DNA from: Saprospiraceae bacterium
GTDB taxonomy: Bacteria; Bacteroidota; Bacteroidia; Chitinophagales; Saprospiraceae
Direction of reading: 5' to 3'
DNA length: 11,901 nt
Assembly (NCBI GenBank): GCA_020437045.1
Contig: JAGQWV010000331.1
Span: forward strand, 1 to 11,901
Shown: piece by piece, positions 1 to 6,823 of the stretch
Numbering within the stretch: position 1 is the first letter of the stretch
How the letters are laid out: every line of letters starts with the position of its first letter
Program-made: the position numbers and the translations under genes
Notes under the pieces: generated by a model
The model's input: the letters and a program-made list of their open reading frames with translations, nothing else
Databases searched by the model: none
What the model was told of the DNA's origin: nothing

Positions 1-2625
1 ATCCGGGTTTTCGAGGGATTGTCTATCCGATGCTAAAAAAATATTTCGATCTTGCCTTAATGTTGCCGTTGCTCTCAAGCTATGATAAATGTCTAACGGG
101 TATTTTACGCCAAATTGGCCCAATAAGATGATATCCCTGGCCCGAAATGGGTCGGTACCATTAGGCCCAGAAATGGTATTTGCAATAGACTTGCGATAGA
201 TTGCATATTGTTTATCTAATCTCTTTTTCTTATCATCAAAAACCAGAAAAAATTCGGTGCCATTAAAGGAAGTTGGGAGTCGAACGCCTCCTTCAAATCC
301 ATAATCTTCAAATAGATCCTTAAAGGTCGCCTTCATCAGTAGCCCGACTGGTGGTGGTTCGAATCCTCTCTTAAATCCTGCATAACTGTCCAGCCCTCCG
401 AACAGAAGGTCATTGTTCATGTTTGTGCTTAAATCATGCAGCTTGAATTTCAGCCGGTAGGGTACAATGCGCAGCCGGTTTATAGGTTGACTATCAATTT
501 GCTCTTCGGCTCTACCACTGATATTGGTACTAAGTACAACTTGGTCTCTTATCGCATTCTCCAGGATTTTCTCGGTCTTGTCTGTTTCCATATCGGGAAA
601 CTCAGACTGAAAGAGATAGATTTTGCCATCGTCCGAAGATTGACTCGAACGAATTACTTCTTCTGCTGGAGCGGTTGCAATGACTTCCTCTTTAGTTTTC
701 GCTGGCGTCTTGACTCTCTTTTCTTCCAGTTGCTTTCTTTGACTGGTCTCTATGCTAACCGCTGCCGGAGAGATATCGGAGAGAAATACCTGGTATTGAT
801 TATCAATCTTAAAAGTTTCCGCAACTTTTGAGGTAGCAGCACTCACGTCGTAAGTCCTAATATTCCATAAATTATTAGTAAGGAATTTTTCTTGTCCCTG
901 ATACTCAAGGATCTTGACATTACGGGCATCGAGGATTAATGAGTCCGGTATGTCCATCTCTGCACCTGGAGTACGCAAAACGGTCGAACTATCCTTTAGC
1001 AAAAATGCTACTCTATCAACGGAGTCTCTTGAAACAGAAATCGATTTGCGGTTGATGATTCCACTTTCCTCCGACAGATACATTATGCCTCCGTCGTAGA
1101 GCTTTGGCATCCGGTAATTTGCTTTATCCTGATTAGTAATTTGATACAGTTTCGGGCCCTCTTCTTCAAAGGCGAGATGAAATAGATTGAAGTTGGTAAA
1201 CCGGAGTACGGTGTCTACACTCCTGCTGTCGTTGGTAGCATTTGGTCTATTACTGCTAAATAAAATACCGTCCATGCCATCAATTGTCGCCATCGTTATG
1301 TCAAGATCATCATAAATGTCGTCGGTAATCCGATTCGACTGGCGGTTATTCAAGGTGTAGTAATAGAGGTCAATCATGCCCTCCGACAATGCGGAAAATA
1401 CCAGTTCATTAGGCGAAAGTGCCGCAAAAGCATATACCCTTTCATACCGTTCGGGAAGAAACTGTCGCAACGTTGTGCCATTTGCAAAATCCCTAAATTC
1501 CAGGGTTATCTTATCTCGCTCTTCGTAGAGGATAAAGAGTCCAGATCCATCCGGAAGCCAACTGACCCTTGGGTAGTTATAGTCTGTTTCCTGTACATTA
1601 TTTTTAAATCCATATTTAAAGATTTTGGAAGACTGGTTAGTCTCCAAATCTTTGATAATAATTCTGGTCTTTCCAATCTGATTATCGACGATTGCCAAGG
1701 CGTCTCCGGATGGACTAAATGAAAGAAAACTCACCGGTACTTTTTTCTTGCGATTTTTATACGTCAACATCAGAGCTGGGTCCGGAACAGAAAAAATATT
1801 CACCTCCGACTCATATCGTTGTTTAAAATAACGCTCCCATTGATCGGTTAAATCATCGAAGGGGATGCCGAAAACATAGAGAAAGGCATCCTGTACGCTC
1901 CGATTTATCCGGGTAAGATAGAGCAGGTTGGAGATCTCGGTTCGTCCGTAAGTCACGCCGATATAGTACCAGAAAGACTGTCCTACTATCTGAGGATAGA
2001 TTCCACTAAGCCGCTTAAAATTGGTTCGCTTTTCATGCAGAAAAATGTTGCGGAGCTCAGCATCATCATAGGTGTCCCAATAGGTGCCTACATAAGATGA
2101 TAACCCCTCTTGAAACCAGGTGGGAATAGCCCCGGCAACCGAATTTTGGACAACCTCCTGAAGATTTGATCCAAAAAACATGTTGTTGATAAAAACCTGG
2201 GCAACTCCTTTTCTGATTTGTTTTCGCAGGTAGTCGTGATCCCCATTAAAATGGACAAAAACTTTACTTCCTTCGATTTTCGTCTGTCCTGCTACAGTAT
2301 TAAACACCTCGTCACTGCCGATGTTACTTTGTTTCAGATCAGTGACGTCGCTATAAACGATTATTTCTATCTTATCATTTATCCGGTGTTCGATTAAATC
2401 CATAATTTCATCATGATCTTGCTCAGCGAGCTTCACCGCCGAGACGCCATGATTCCTGGCTTTACCATACCAATATGTAATGAAGTTTTCGCTTTCGTAA
2501 TAAAGCCACTGATCGAAGTCATCGTGGTATTGAATGCGATTCTTCCCAAATTGCACATCAGAGACCTGGGACAGTCCAACCTGTATTATTGCGATTATAA
2601 GAAGATGTGCTAGGAAATATTTCAT
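1..2625 (-). CDS. TolB/PD40-like propeller protein with degenerate peptidase-MA domain and outer-membrane barrel (3' end outside window)
   Basis: An open frame of 875 codons runs from an ATG at 2625 to the window edge without a stop, so the C-terminus is missing. Residues 1-19 form a signal peptide (MKYFLAHLLIIAIIQVGLS). The mature start carries QFGKNRIQY and WLYYESENF, a pattern I recall from a Bacteroidota-wide family often labelled 'translocation protein TolB'. Residues about 50-200 resemble a gluzincin (peptidase MA-like) domain: the downstream PTWFQEGLSSYVG (about 168-178) is kept, but where HExxH is expected there is QIRKGVAQVF (136-145), so no zinc site is visible. From about residue 295 come beta-propeller blades with SFSPSGD, SWLPDGSG and FSSNRPN. 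From about 735 (NNDLLFGGLDSYAGF) alternating strands suggest the beginning of an outer-membrane barrel. The role is unknown; a cell-surface or envelope-assembly part is inferred. It is divergent from the hydrolase gene at 2710 across 84 bases, in which I see no clear TAnnTTTG promoter. Confidence 0.85.
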   Translation of the reverse strand, partial: MKYFLAHLLIIAIIQVGLSQVSDVQFGKNRIQYHDDFDQWLYYESENFITYWYGKARNHGVSAVKLAEQDHDEIMDLIEHRINDKIEIIVYSDVTDLKQSNIGSDEVFNTVAGQTKIEGSKVFVHFNGDHDYLRKQIRKGVAQVFINNMFFGSNLQEVVQNSVAGAIPTWFQEGLSSYVGTYWDTYDDAELRNIFLHEKRTNFKRLSGIYPQIVGQSFWYYIGVTYGRTEISNLLYLTRINRSVQDAFLYVFGIPFDDLTDQWERYFKQRYESEVNIFSVPDPALMLTYKNRKKKVPVSFLSFSPSGDALAIVDNQIGKTRIIIKDLETNQSSKIFKYGFKNNVQETDYNYPRVSWLPDGSGLFILYEERDKITLEFRDFANGTTLRQFLPERYERVYAFAALSPNELVFSALSEGMIDLYYYTLNNRQSNRITDDIYDDLDITMATIDGMDGILFSSNRPNATNDSRSVDTVLRFTNFNLFHLAFEEEGPKLYQITNQDKANYRMPKLYDGGIMYLSEESGIINRKSISVSRDSVDRVAFLLKDSSTVLRTPGAEMDIPDSLILDARNVKILEYQGQEKFLTNNLWNIRTYDVSAATSKVAETFKIDNQYQVFLSDISPAAVSIETSQRKQLEEKRVKTPAKTKEEVIATAPAEEVIRSSQSSDDGKIYLFQSEFPDMETDKTEKILENAIRDQVVLSTNISGRAEEQIDSQPINRLRIVPYRLKFKLHDLSTNMNNDLLFGGLDSYAGFKRGFEPPPVGLLMKATFKDLFEDYGFEGGVRLPTSFNGTEFFLVFDDKKKRLDKQYAIYRKSIANTISGPNGTDPFRARDIILLGQFGVKYPLDIYHSLRATATLRQDRNIFLASDRQSLENPD

Positions 2626-2709
2626 AAAATTGCCAACCTTAGACTATTACACCGAAGAGACAAAATACAACTTTCAACTCTTTCTTGCTTATTTATAAAC
2701 GTAATTGCT

Positions 2710-3354
2710 ATGAGTATTGTCAACCGTTTTACATTTAATGCTTTCCAGGAAAATACATATATCATTCAAGATGAAGGATCTAAGAAAGCAATTATTATCG
2801 ATCCGGGGTGTCATACAGTCACTGAAAGAGAAGAAATCATGGACCACATCGAACAAAAAAGCCTTAGTATCGTCGCGATTCTAAATACCCACTGTCACGT
2901 TGACCATGTTTTTGGCAATGCCTTTCTGAAGAGAAGTTTTCCCGACGCTCCCCTTTGTATCCACCGGGGAGAATTACCGGTTTTACGCACATATCCTAAT
3001 TTTGCTGCTATGTACGGCCTTGTCGGCGAACCTTCTCCTGAGCCAGATCAATTTCTAGAGGGAAATGAGGTTTTCGCTTTTGGTGATACAACTTTACAGA
3101 TCTTCTTAACACCTGGTCATTCTCCGGCCAGTATTTCTTTTTATAATAAAGAAGATCAGTACATCATAGGTGGTGATGTACTATTTTACCAAAGTATCGG
3201 TAGAACGGATCTGCCCGGAGGCAACTATGATACACTGATCAAAAGCATTAATGACCATTTCCTCACCCTTCCCGATGACACCATTGTATATTCCGGTCAT
3301 GGTCCATCAACTACCATTGGTGCGGAGAAAAATCAAAATCCATTTTTATCTTGA
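2710..3354 (+). CDS. MBL-fold metallo-hydrolase, glyoxalase II-like (YcbL-type)
   Basis: This 214-residue protein has the full metallo-beta-lactamase zinc set: THCHVDH at 60-66 (H61, H63, D65, H66), H137 in TPGHSP, D156 in GGDVLF and H197 in SGHGP. The segments IGRTDLPGGN (163-171) and GPSTTIGAEKNQNPFL near the end are typical of the short glyoxalase-II-like branch (YcbL and relatives), which lacks the C-terminal helical domain that binds glutathione in classical GloB. Members hydrolyse thioesters such as S-lactoylglutathione, but the true substrate in organisms with other thiols is often unknown. There is no signal peptide, so it should be cytosolic. The ATG at 2710 fits the family start (short hydrophobic first strand, then QENTYII). 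No Shine-Dalgarno is visible, as is usual in Bacteroidota. It converges on the ribonuclease HII gene with only 14 bases between the stop codons. The family call is firm; the substrate is not. Confidence 0.93.
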   Translation: MSIVNRFTFNAFQENTYIIQDEGSKKAIIIDPGCHTVTEREEIMDHIEQKSLSIVAILNTHCHVDHVFGNAFLKRSFPDAPLCIHRGELPVLRTYPNFAAMYGLVGEPSPEPDQFLEGNEVFAFGDTTLQIFLTPGHSPASISFYNKEDQYIIGGDVLFYQSIGRTDLPGGNYDTLIKSINDHFLTLPDDTIVYSGHGPSTTIGAEKNQNPFLS

Positions 3355-3368
3355 ACTAATGGTCTAGA

Positions 3369-3989
3369 CTACGAAAAAAGTTCTAGTTGCTCTGGTAATG
3401 GGTACAATTGGAAAGATTGCCGATGCAATGATGTTATACCGTAATCAATGATAGCCTGTCGGTGTGCGGGTGTCGGATATCCTTTGTTTGTGATCCATCC
3501 ATATTGGGGAAATTCCTCGTGCTTTCGCTCCATGTACTCGTCGCGGTAGGTTTTTGCCAAAATCGACGCCGCGGCTATAGATCCAATTTTACCATCACCT
3601 TTCACGATGCACTCAAAGGGTATTTGGCCATATGGTTTGAACCGATTGCCATCTATTAAAAGCATTTCAGGGTTTAGCTTTAATTTACGGACGGCATGGT
3701 GCATGGCTTCAAAAGATGCATTTAAAATATTAATCTTATCGATGGTGGTTGGTCGGCAAAAAGATACCGCATGTGCCAAAGCGACATTCTGGATCAAATC
3801 TCGCATCTCCAGTCGCTTTTCCCTGGTCATCTGCTTAGAATCATTGAGATCAGGATGGGAAAAATTCGCGGGTAAGATTACTGCGGCGGCAAAAACCGGA
3901 CCCGCAAGACAACCCCGCCCTGCTTCATCGCAACCAGCCTCCAGGATCTTAGAATTTTTTCTGCTCGGTAACACATTTGCAATATACAC
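3369..3989 (-). CDS. rnhB: Ribonuclease HII
   Basis: RNase HII cuts the RNA strand of RNA-DNA hybrids and nicks 5' of single ribonucleotides left in DNA, starting ribonucleotide excision repair. The 206-residue frame has the DEAGRG signature (D21, E22) and the other two acidic catalytic residues, D113 in LLIDGN and D132 in KGDGK. SIAAASILAKTYRD (137-150) and the GYP tyrosine (Y171) that helps recognise the ribonucleotide are also present. The start is uncertain because no ATG precedes the catalytic motif. GTG at 3989 gives 206 residues; GTG at 3974 gives 201 residues starting M-L-P-S-R, which matches the usual short N-terminus of Bacteroidota homologues better. The gene lies 9 bases after the OmpA stop in the same frame, so the two are probably cotranscribed, with rnhB expressed through the upstream promoter. 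It ends in TAG and converges with the hydrolase gene. Confidence 0.97.
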   Translation of the reverse strand: MYIANVLPSRKNSKILEAGCDEAGRGCLAGPVFAAAVILPANFSHPDLNDSKQMTREKRLEMRDLIQNVALAHAVSFCRPTTIDKINILNASFEAMHHAVRKLKLNPEMLLIDGNRFKPYGQIPFECIVKGDGKIGSIAAASILAKTYRDEYMERKHEEFPQYGWITNKGYPTPAHRQAIIDYGITSLHRQSFQLYPLPEQLELFS

Positions 3990-3998
3990 AATGTGTTG

Positions 3999-5117
3999 TC
4001 AAATTGTCCGGATTCGAAATTCTACCCTACGGTTTTGTTGCCTGCCTTCTTCCGTATCATTAGTAGCAATGTGCCGGGTGGTTCCATATCCGATATAAGA
4101 AAGACGTTGCTCGTCAATTCCTTTGTTTATCAAATAAGATACAACTGCCTTTGCCCTACGATTAGATAGTTTCATATTATAATCAAATCCTCCCTGATTG
4201 TCCGTATGACCACCGACTTCGATTTCCATCGTTGGATATTCTACTAAAATTTTATAGAGTCGGTCCAGATCGCTTTTTCCCTTGGTTCTAATAATAGCCT
4301 TATCGGTGTCAAATAAAATGTTGTCTAACGGTATGATCTTATCTTCTTCCAAAGGATACCAATCCGCAAATTCGTCCTTTGTCTCATCAATGATCGGTGG
4401 TCGTTTATAAACCATGACATCATCAATATAATAATAGGCAAAGTTATGGCTGTTTTCCGATCCTTCGCTGCTCAAGGTCTCTTCATCAGGAAAGAAATTT
4501 CCGAGAATCAAGAATTTATAGGCTTTATCTGCTGTGATATCACCTTGTATTTTATGCCAGATATATTCATTGCCCGGCACGATTTTCTCGCTATAGATTT
4601 GAGGGTTTTTGATGACTACCCGGTCCGTTTTTTCCTGTAACTTTTGCATTGAAAAAAGAATGCCCAGGTTATTGGAATGAATTCCCGTATGCAGTGGTGA
4701 CGCCCAAAATTCCACATGATATGCCTGCCCGGGCACCAAGGGTTCGGTTAGATTGACTTGAATATATTCGCGACAATGGGGTTTTCCCTGATTGCAACCA
4801 AACGCGGTAATTCCAGCCATGTAAGATCCTGATCTTGGTTTTTTTCGACCAAAACCCTTCTCCTGCCAAGTATCTGGTACAGTAATGTTTGGTCCATAGA
4901 CATCCGGAGAAGCTTCACTTGCTGAACTCCAGTCTTTGACCAGACTGGTAAAATCTGCACCTCGATAAAACCAACCATGGGGCATGATTGAAAACACCTC
5001 AAACCCAGGATTAGGTACCAAGTTTTTATTTTCTTCCCCTTCGTTTTCATTTTGCCCGAAGACGAAAAGAAAGGAAATAAATACGCTAAAAACCAACAAT
5101 ATTGGTTTAAAAAACAT
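3999..5117 (-). CDS. OmpA-family protein with N-terminal jelly-roll-like domain
   Basis: This 372-residue envelope protein begins with a signal peptide (about residues 1-21, MFFKPILLVFSVFISFLFVF then GQ). Residues 33-238 look like a carbohydrate-binding or galactose-binding-like beta-sandwich: they open with NLVPNPGFE, contain AYHVEFWASP in the middle and close with YYYIDDVMVYK. Cys108 and Cys115 could form a disulphide. Residues about 262-372 are an OmpA C-terminal peptidoglycan-binding domain: ILFDTDKAII, GGHTDNQG with D306, and LSNRRAKAV with R321. The D/R pair, 15 residues apart, is the pair that holds diaminopimelate in this family. The protein should therefore anchor to peptidoglycan in the periplasm while the front domain binds a ligand, perhaps a glycan; the ligand is inferred. 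There is no beta-barrel. It is the first gene of a likely two-gene unit with rnhB and is divergent from the aldehyde dehydrogenase gene. Confidence 0.93.
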   Translation of the reverse strand: MFFKPILLVFSVFISFLFVFGQNENEGEENKNLVPNPGFEVFSIMPHGWFYRGADFTSLVKDWSSASEASPDVYGPNITVPDTWQEKGFGRKKPRSGSYMAGITAFGCNQGKPHCREYIQVNLTEPLVPGQAYHVEFWASPLHTGIHSNNLGILFSMQKLQEKTDRVVIKNPQIYSEKIVPGNEYIWHKIQGDITADKAYKFLILGNFFPDEETLSSEGSENSHNFAYYYIDDVMVYKRPPIIDETKDEFADWYPLEEDKIIPLDNILFDTDKAIIRTKGKSDLDRLYKILVEYPTMEIEVGGHTDNQGGFDYNMKLSNRRAKAVVSYLINKGIDEQRLSYIGYGTTRHIATNDTEEGRQQNRRVEFRIRTI

Positions 5118-5154
5118 TGAGTTCAGTTTGCAGTAGATAAAACCAAAATCTTAC

Positions 5155-5184
5155 CAAACTTTAATAAGTGACCCCGGTTTCAAA
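5155..5184 (-). promoter_or_regulatory. Candidate Bacteroidota-type promoter for the OmpA-family gene
   Basis: On the minus strand TTTG (5184-5181) is followed after 18 bases by AAAGTTTG (5162-5155). This is close to the Bacteroidota sigma-ABfr consensus of TTTG, about 19 bases, then TAnnTTTG, with seven of eight positions matched in the -7 box. Transcription would begin roughly 30 bases before the OmpA ATG at 5117. It is a motif match by eye only and is not exact. Confidence 0.4.
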
Positions 5185-5235
5185 AAAATTGAATCCTTTT
5201 TGGAACCTTTGTGTAAAATAACTAAACGCCAAGCG

Positions 5236-6762
5236 ATGAATAAAGATTTTTTGAACGTTCTCAACCTTCACGAAAGAAATTGTGGGACATGGGCTGGTTT
5301 ACAAAGCTTTCCAACGAATCAATATATTACGAGCACTTCACCGGTAGATGGTGCTACGATTGGTGAAGTGACTACAACTTCAGAAAAGGAATACCAACAT
5401 ATCATAGATCACGCCACGAAAGCATTTAAAGAATGGAGAAAATGGCCTGCACCAAAAAGAGGTGAAGTAGTTCGGCAATTTGGTCTGGAACTTCGTAAAA
5501 ACAAAGAAGCTCTGGGACTCCTTGTGTCGTATGAAATGGGTAAAAGTCTTCAGGAAGGGCTGGGCGAGGTACAAGAGATGATAGATATCTGTGATTTTGC
5601 GGTTGGTTTGTCAAGACAGCTGTATGGACTGACCATGCATTCGGAAAGACCAAATCACCGAATGTACGAGCAATGGCATCCACTGGGAGTGGTCGGCGTT
5701 ATTTCCGCTTTTAATTTTCCCGTTGCTGTATGGTCGTGGAATGCGATGATTGCCCTGGTCTGCGGTGATAGTTGTATTTGGAAAAGCTCGGAAAAAACAC
5801 CTTTATGTGCTATTGCCTGCCAGCATATTTTGGGAAAAGTTCTCGAGAAAAACAGAGCTCCGGGAGCGATTTCGTGCATTATATCTGGAGGAAGAGAGGT
5901 TGGCGAATTTCTAACCCACGATAAGCGAGTCCCGCTTATCTCAGCAACCGGTAGTTGTCGGATGGGAAGAAGCGTGGGTTCTGCTGTAGCATCAAGACTG
6001 GGCAAAAGCCTGCTGGAATTAGGAGGCAACAATGCTATTATTATTACACCGAGTGCAGATTTAGATCTGGTGATTCGCGGAGCCGTCTTTGGTGCTGTAG
6101 GTACTGCTGGCCAACGATGTACTTCCACCAGAAGACTTATTATTCATAGTTCAATTTTTGAGGAAGTTAGTCAAAGATTGGTCTTGGCATATAAACAATT
6201 GAAAATAGGAACACCGTTGGATAGTGATAATCACATGGGACCACTAATTGATAAACAAGCGGCGGATATGTATGTGCACGCCATTGAGGAAGTGAAAAAT
6301 GAAGGCGGGAGCTTTCTGGTTGAGGGTAAAATATTGGAAGGTACAGAATATAAAAGTGGTTGCTATGTGAGCCCAAGTATTGCAATCGTTACAAACAAGA
6401 TGAAGATTGTACAAGAGGAAACTTTTGCCCCACTTCTTTATCTCATCAAATATGACCAGTTACAAGATGCAATCGATTTGCAAAATGGTGTAGACCAGGG
6501 TTTGTCATCAGCGATGATGACTAATGATCTTCGCGAATCGGAAGTATTTCTATCCGCTGCCGGAAGTGATTGTGGTATCGCCAATGTAAATATCGGTACC
6601 AGTGGTGCGGAAATTGGCGGCGCATTTGGCGGCGAAAAGGACACCGGAGGTGGTCGGGAAAGTGGTTCAGATGCCTGGAAAGCCTATATGCGCCGGCAAA
6701 CCAATACGATTAACTATGGAGATGCGGTGCCACTAGCTCAAGGAATTAGTTTTGAATTCTAG
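5236..6762 (+). CDS. amaB: ALDH7-family aldehyde dehydrogenase (alpha-aminoadipic semialdehyde / L-piperidine-6-carboxylate dehydrogenase)
   Basis: The product oxidises an aldehyde with NAD+. Closest in motif to human ALDH7A1 (antiquitin), it probably converts alpha-aminoadipic semialdehyde to alpha-aminoadipate in lysine breakdown. I start it at ATG 5236 (508 residues), since the frame upstream opens only with TTG at 5200 and this length suits the family. Numbered from that ATG, the catalytic Cys is C295 in GTAGQRCTSTRR, the general base is E261 in LELGGNN, and N160 in SAFNFP and K183 in WKSSEKTP complete the active site. The ALDH7 signature GGEKDTGGGRESGSDAWK (about 465-482) and the ending PLAQGI match the ALDH7A1 pattern closely. 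There is no signal peptide; it is cytosolic. It ends in tandem TAG TAG and converges with the GH13 gene 18 bases away. AACCTTTG at 5204-5211 is a weak -7 box candidate without a clear -33 partner. No other lysine-degradation gene is in the window. Confidence 0.95.
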   Translation: MNKDFLNVLNLHERNCGTWAGLQSFPTNQYITSTSPVDGATIGEVTTTSEKEYQHIIDHATKAFKEWRKWPAPKRGEVVRQFGLELRKNKEALGLLVSYEMGKSLQEGLGEVQEMIDICDFAVGLSRQLYGLTMHSERPNHRMYEQWHPLGVVGVISAFNFPVAVWSWNAMIALVCGDSCIWKSSEKTPLCAIACQHILGKVLEKNRAPGAISCIISGGREVGEFLTHDKRVPLISATGSCRMGRSVGSAVASRLGKSLLELGGNNAIIITPSADLDLVIRGAVFGAVGTAGQRCTSTRRLIIHSSIFEEVSQRLVLAYKQLKIGTPLDSDNHMGPLIDKQAADMYVHAIEEVKNEGGSFLVEGKILEGTEYKSGCYVSPSIAIVTNKMKIVQEETFAPLLYLIKYDQLQDAIDLQNGVDQGLSSAMMTNDLRESEVFLSAAGSDCGIANVNIGTSGAEIGGAFGGEKDTGGGRESGSDAWKAYMRRQTNTINYGDAVPLAQGISFEF

Positions 6763-6823
6763 TAGACACCAACGCATCAATTAATAGCTTTCCAAAATAC
6801 AAGCTTTATAAGGAATTAGTTTT
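6740..6823. repeat. 14-base direct repeat across a convergent gene junction
   Basis: AAGGAATTAGTTTT occurs at 6740-6753, inside the last codons of the aldehyde dehydrogenase gene, and again in the same orientation at 6810-6823, inside the last codons of the convergent GH13 gene. The copies are 70 bases apart start to start, and the match stops on both sides. Because the genes run in opposite directions, the repeat is read as Q-G-I-S-F in one and as the complement (L-I-P-Y region) in the other. Function unknown; it may be chance or a small duplication. Confidence 0.6.

Noticed and set aside
436..831. 131-codon plus-strand open frame and smaller plus-strand frames at 914-1099 and 2413-2613
   Set aside because: All are antisense to the uninterrupted 875-codon TolB-like frame, whose family motifs are continuous across these positions.
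2626..2709. Promoter motifs in the divergent gap between the TolB-like and hydrolase genes
   Set aside because: No TAnnTTTG match within one mismatch plus a spaced TTG was found on either strand.
3353..3384. Possible bidirectional terminator between the hydrolase and rnhB (GAACT...AGTTC with inner GTCTAGAC palindrome)
   Set aside because: The 5-base arms are 22 bases apart and the inner palindrome is only 8 bases, with no stable GC stem; too weak to call.
3607..4098. 163-codon plus-strand open frame opposite ribonuclease HII
   Set aside because: It lies antisense to rnhB and the OmpA end, both of which have clear catalytic motifs; it has no recognisable domain and is a shadow frame.
5200..5235. 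Upstream extension of the aldehyde dehydrogenase to TTG at 5200
   Set aside because: The extra 12 residues start from a TTG, resemble nothing in the family, and ATG at 5236 gives the normal ALDH7 length.
5655..6128. 157-codon minus-strand open frame inside the aldehyde dehydrogenase gene
   Set aside because: Fully antisense to the conserved ALDH7 catalytic core; low-complexity proline/leucine-rich translation with no domain.
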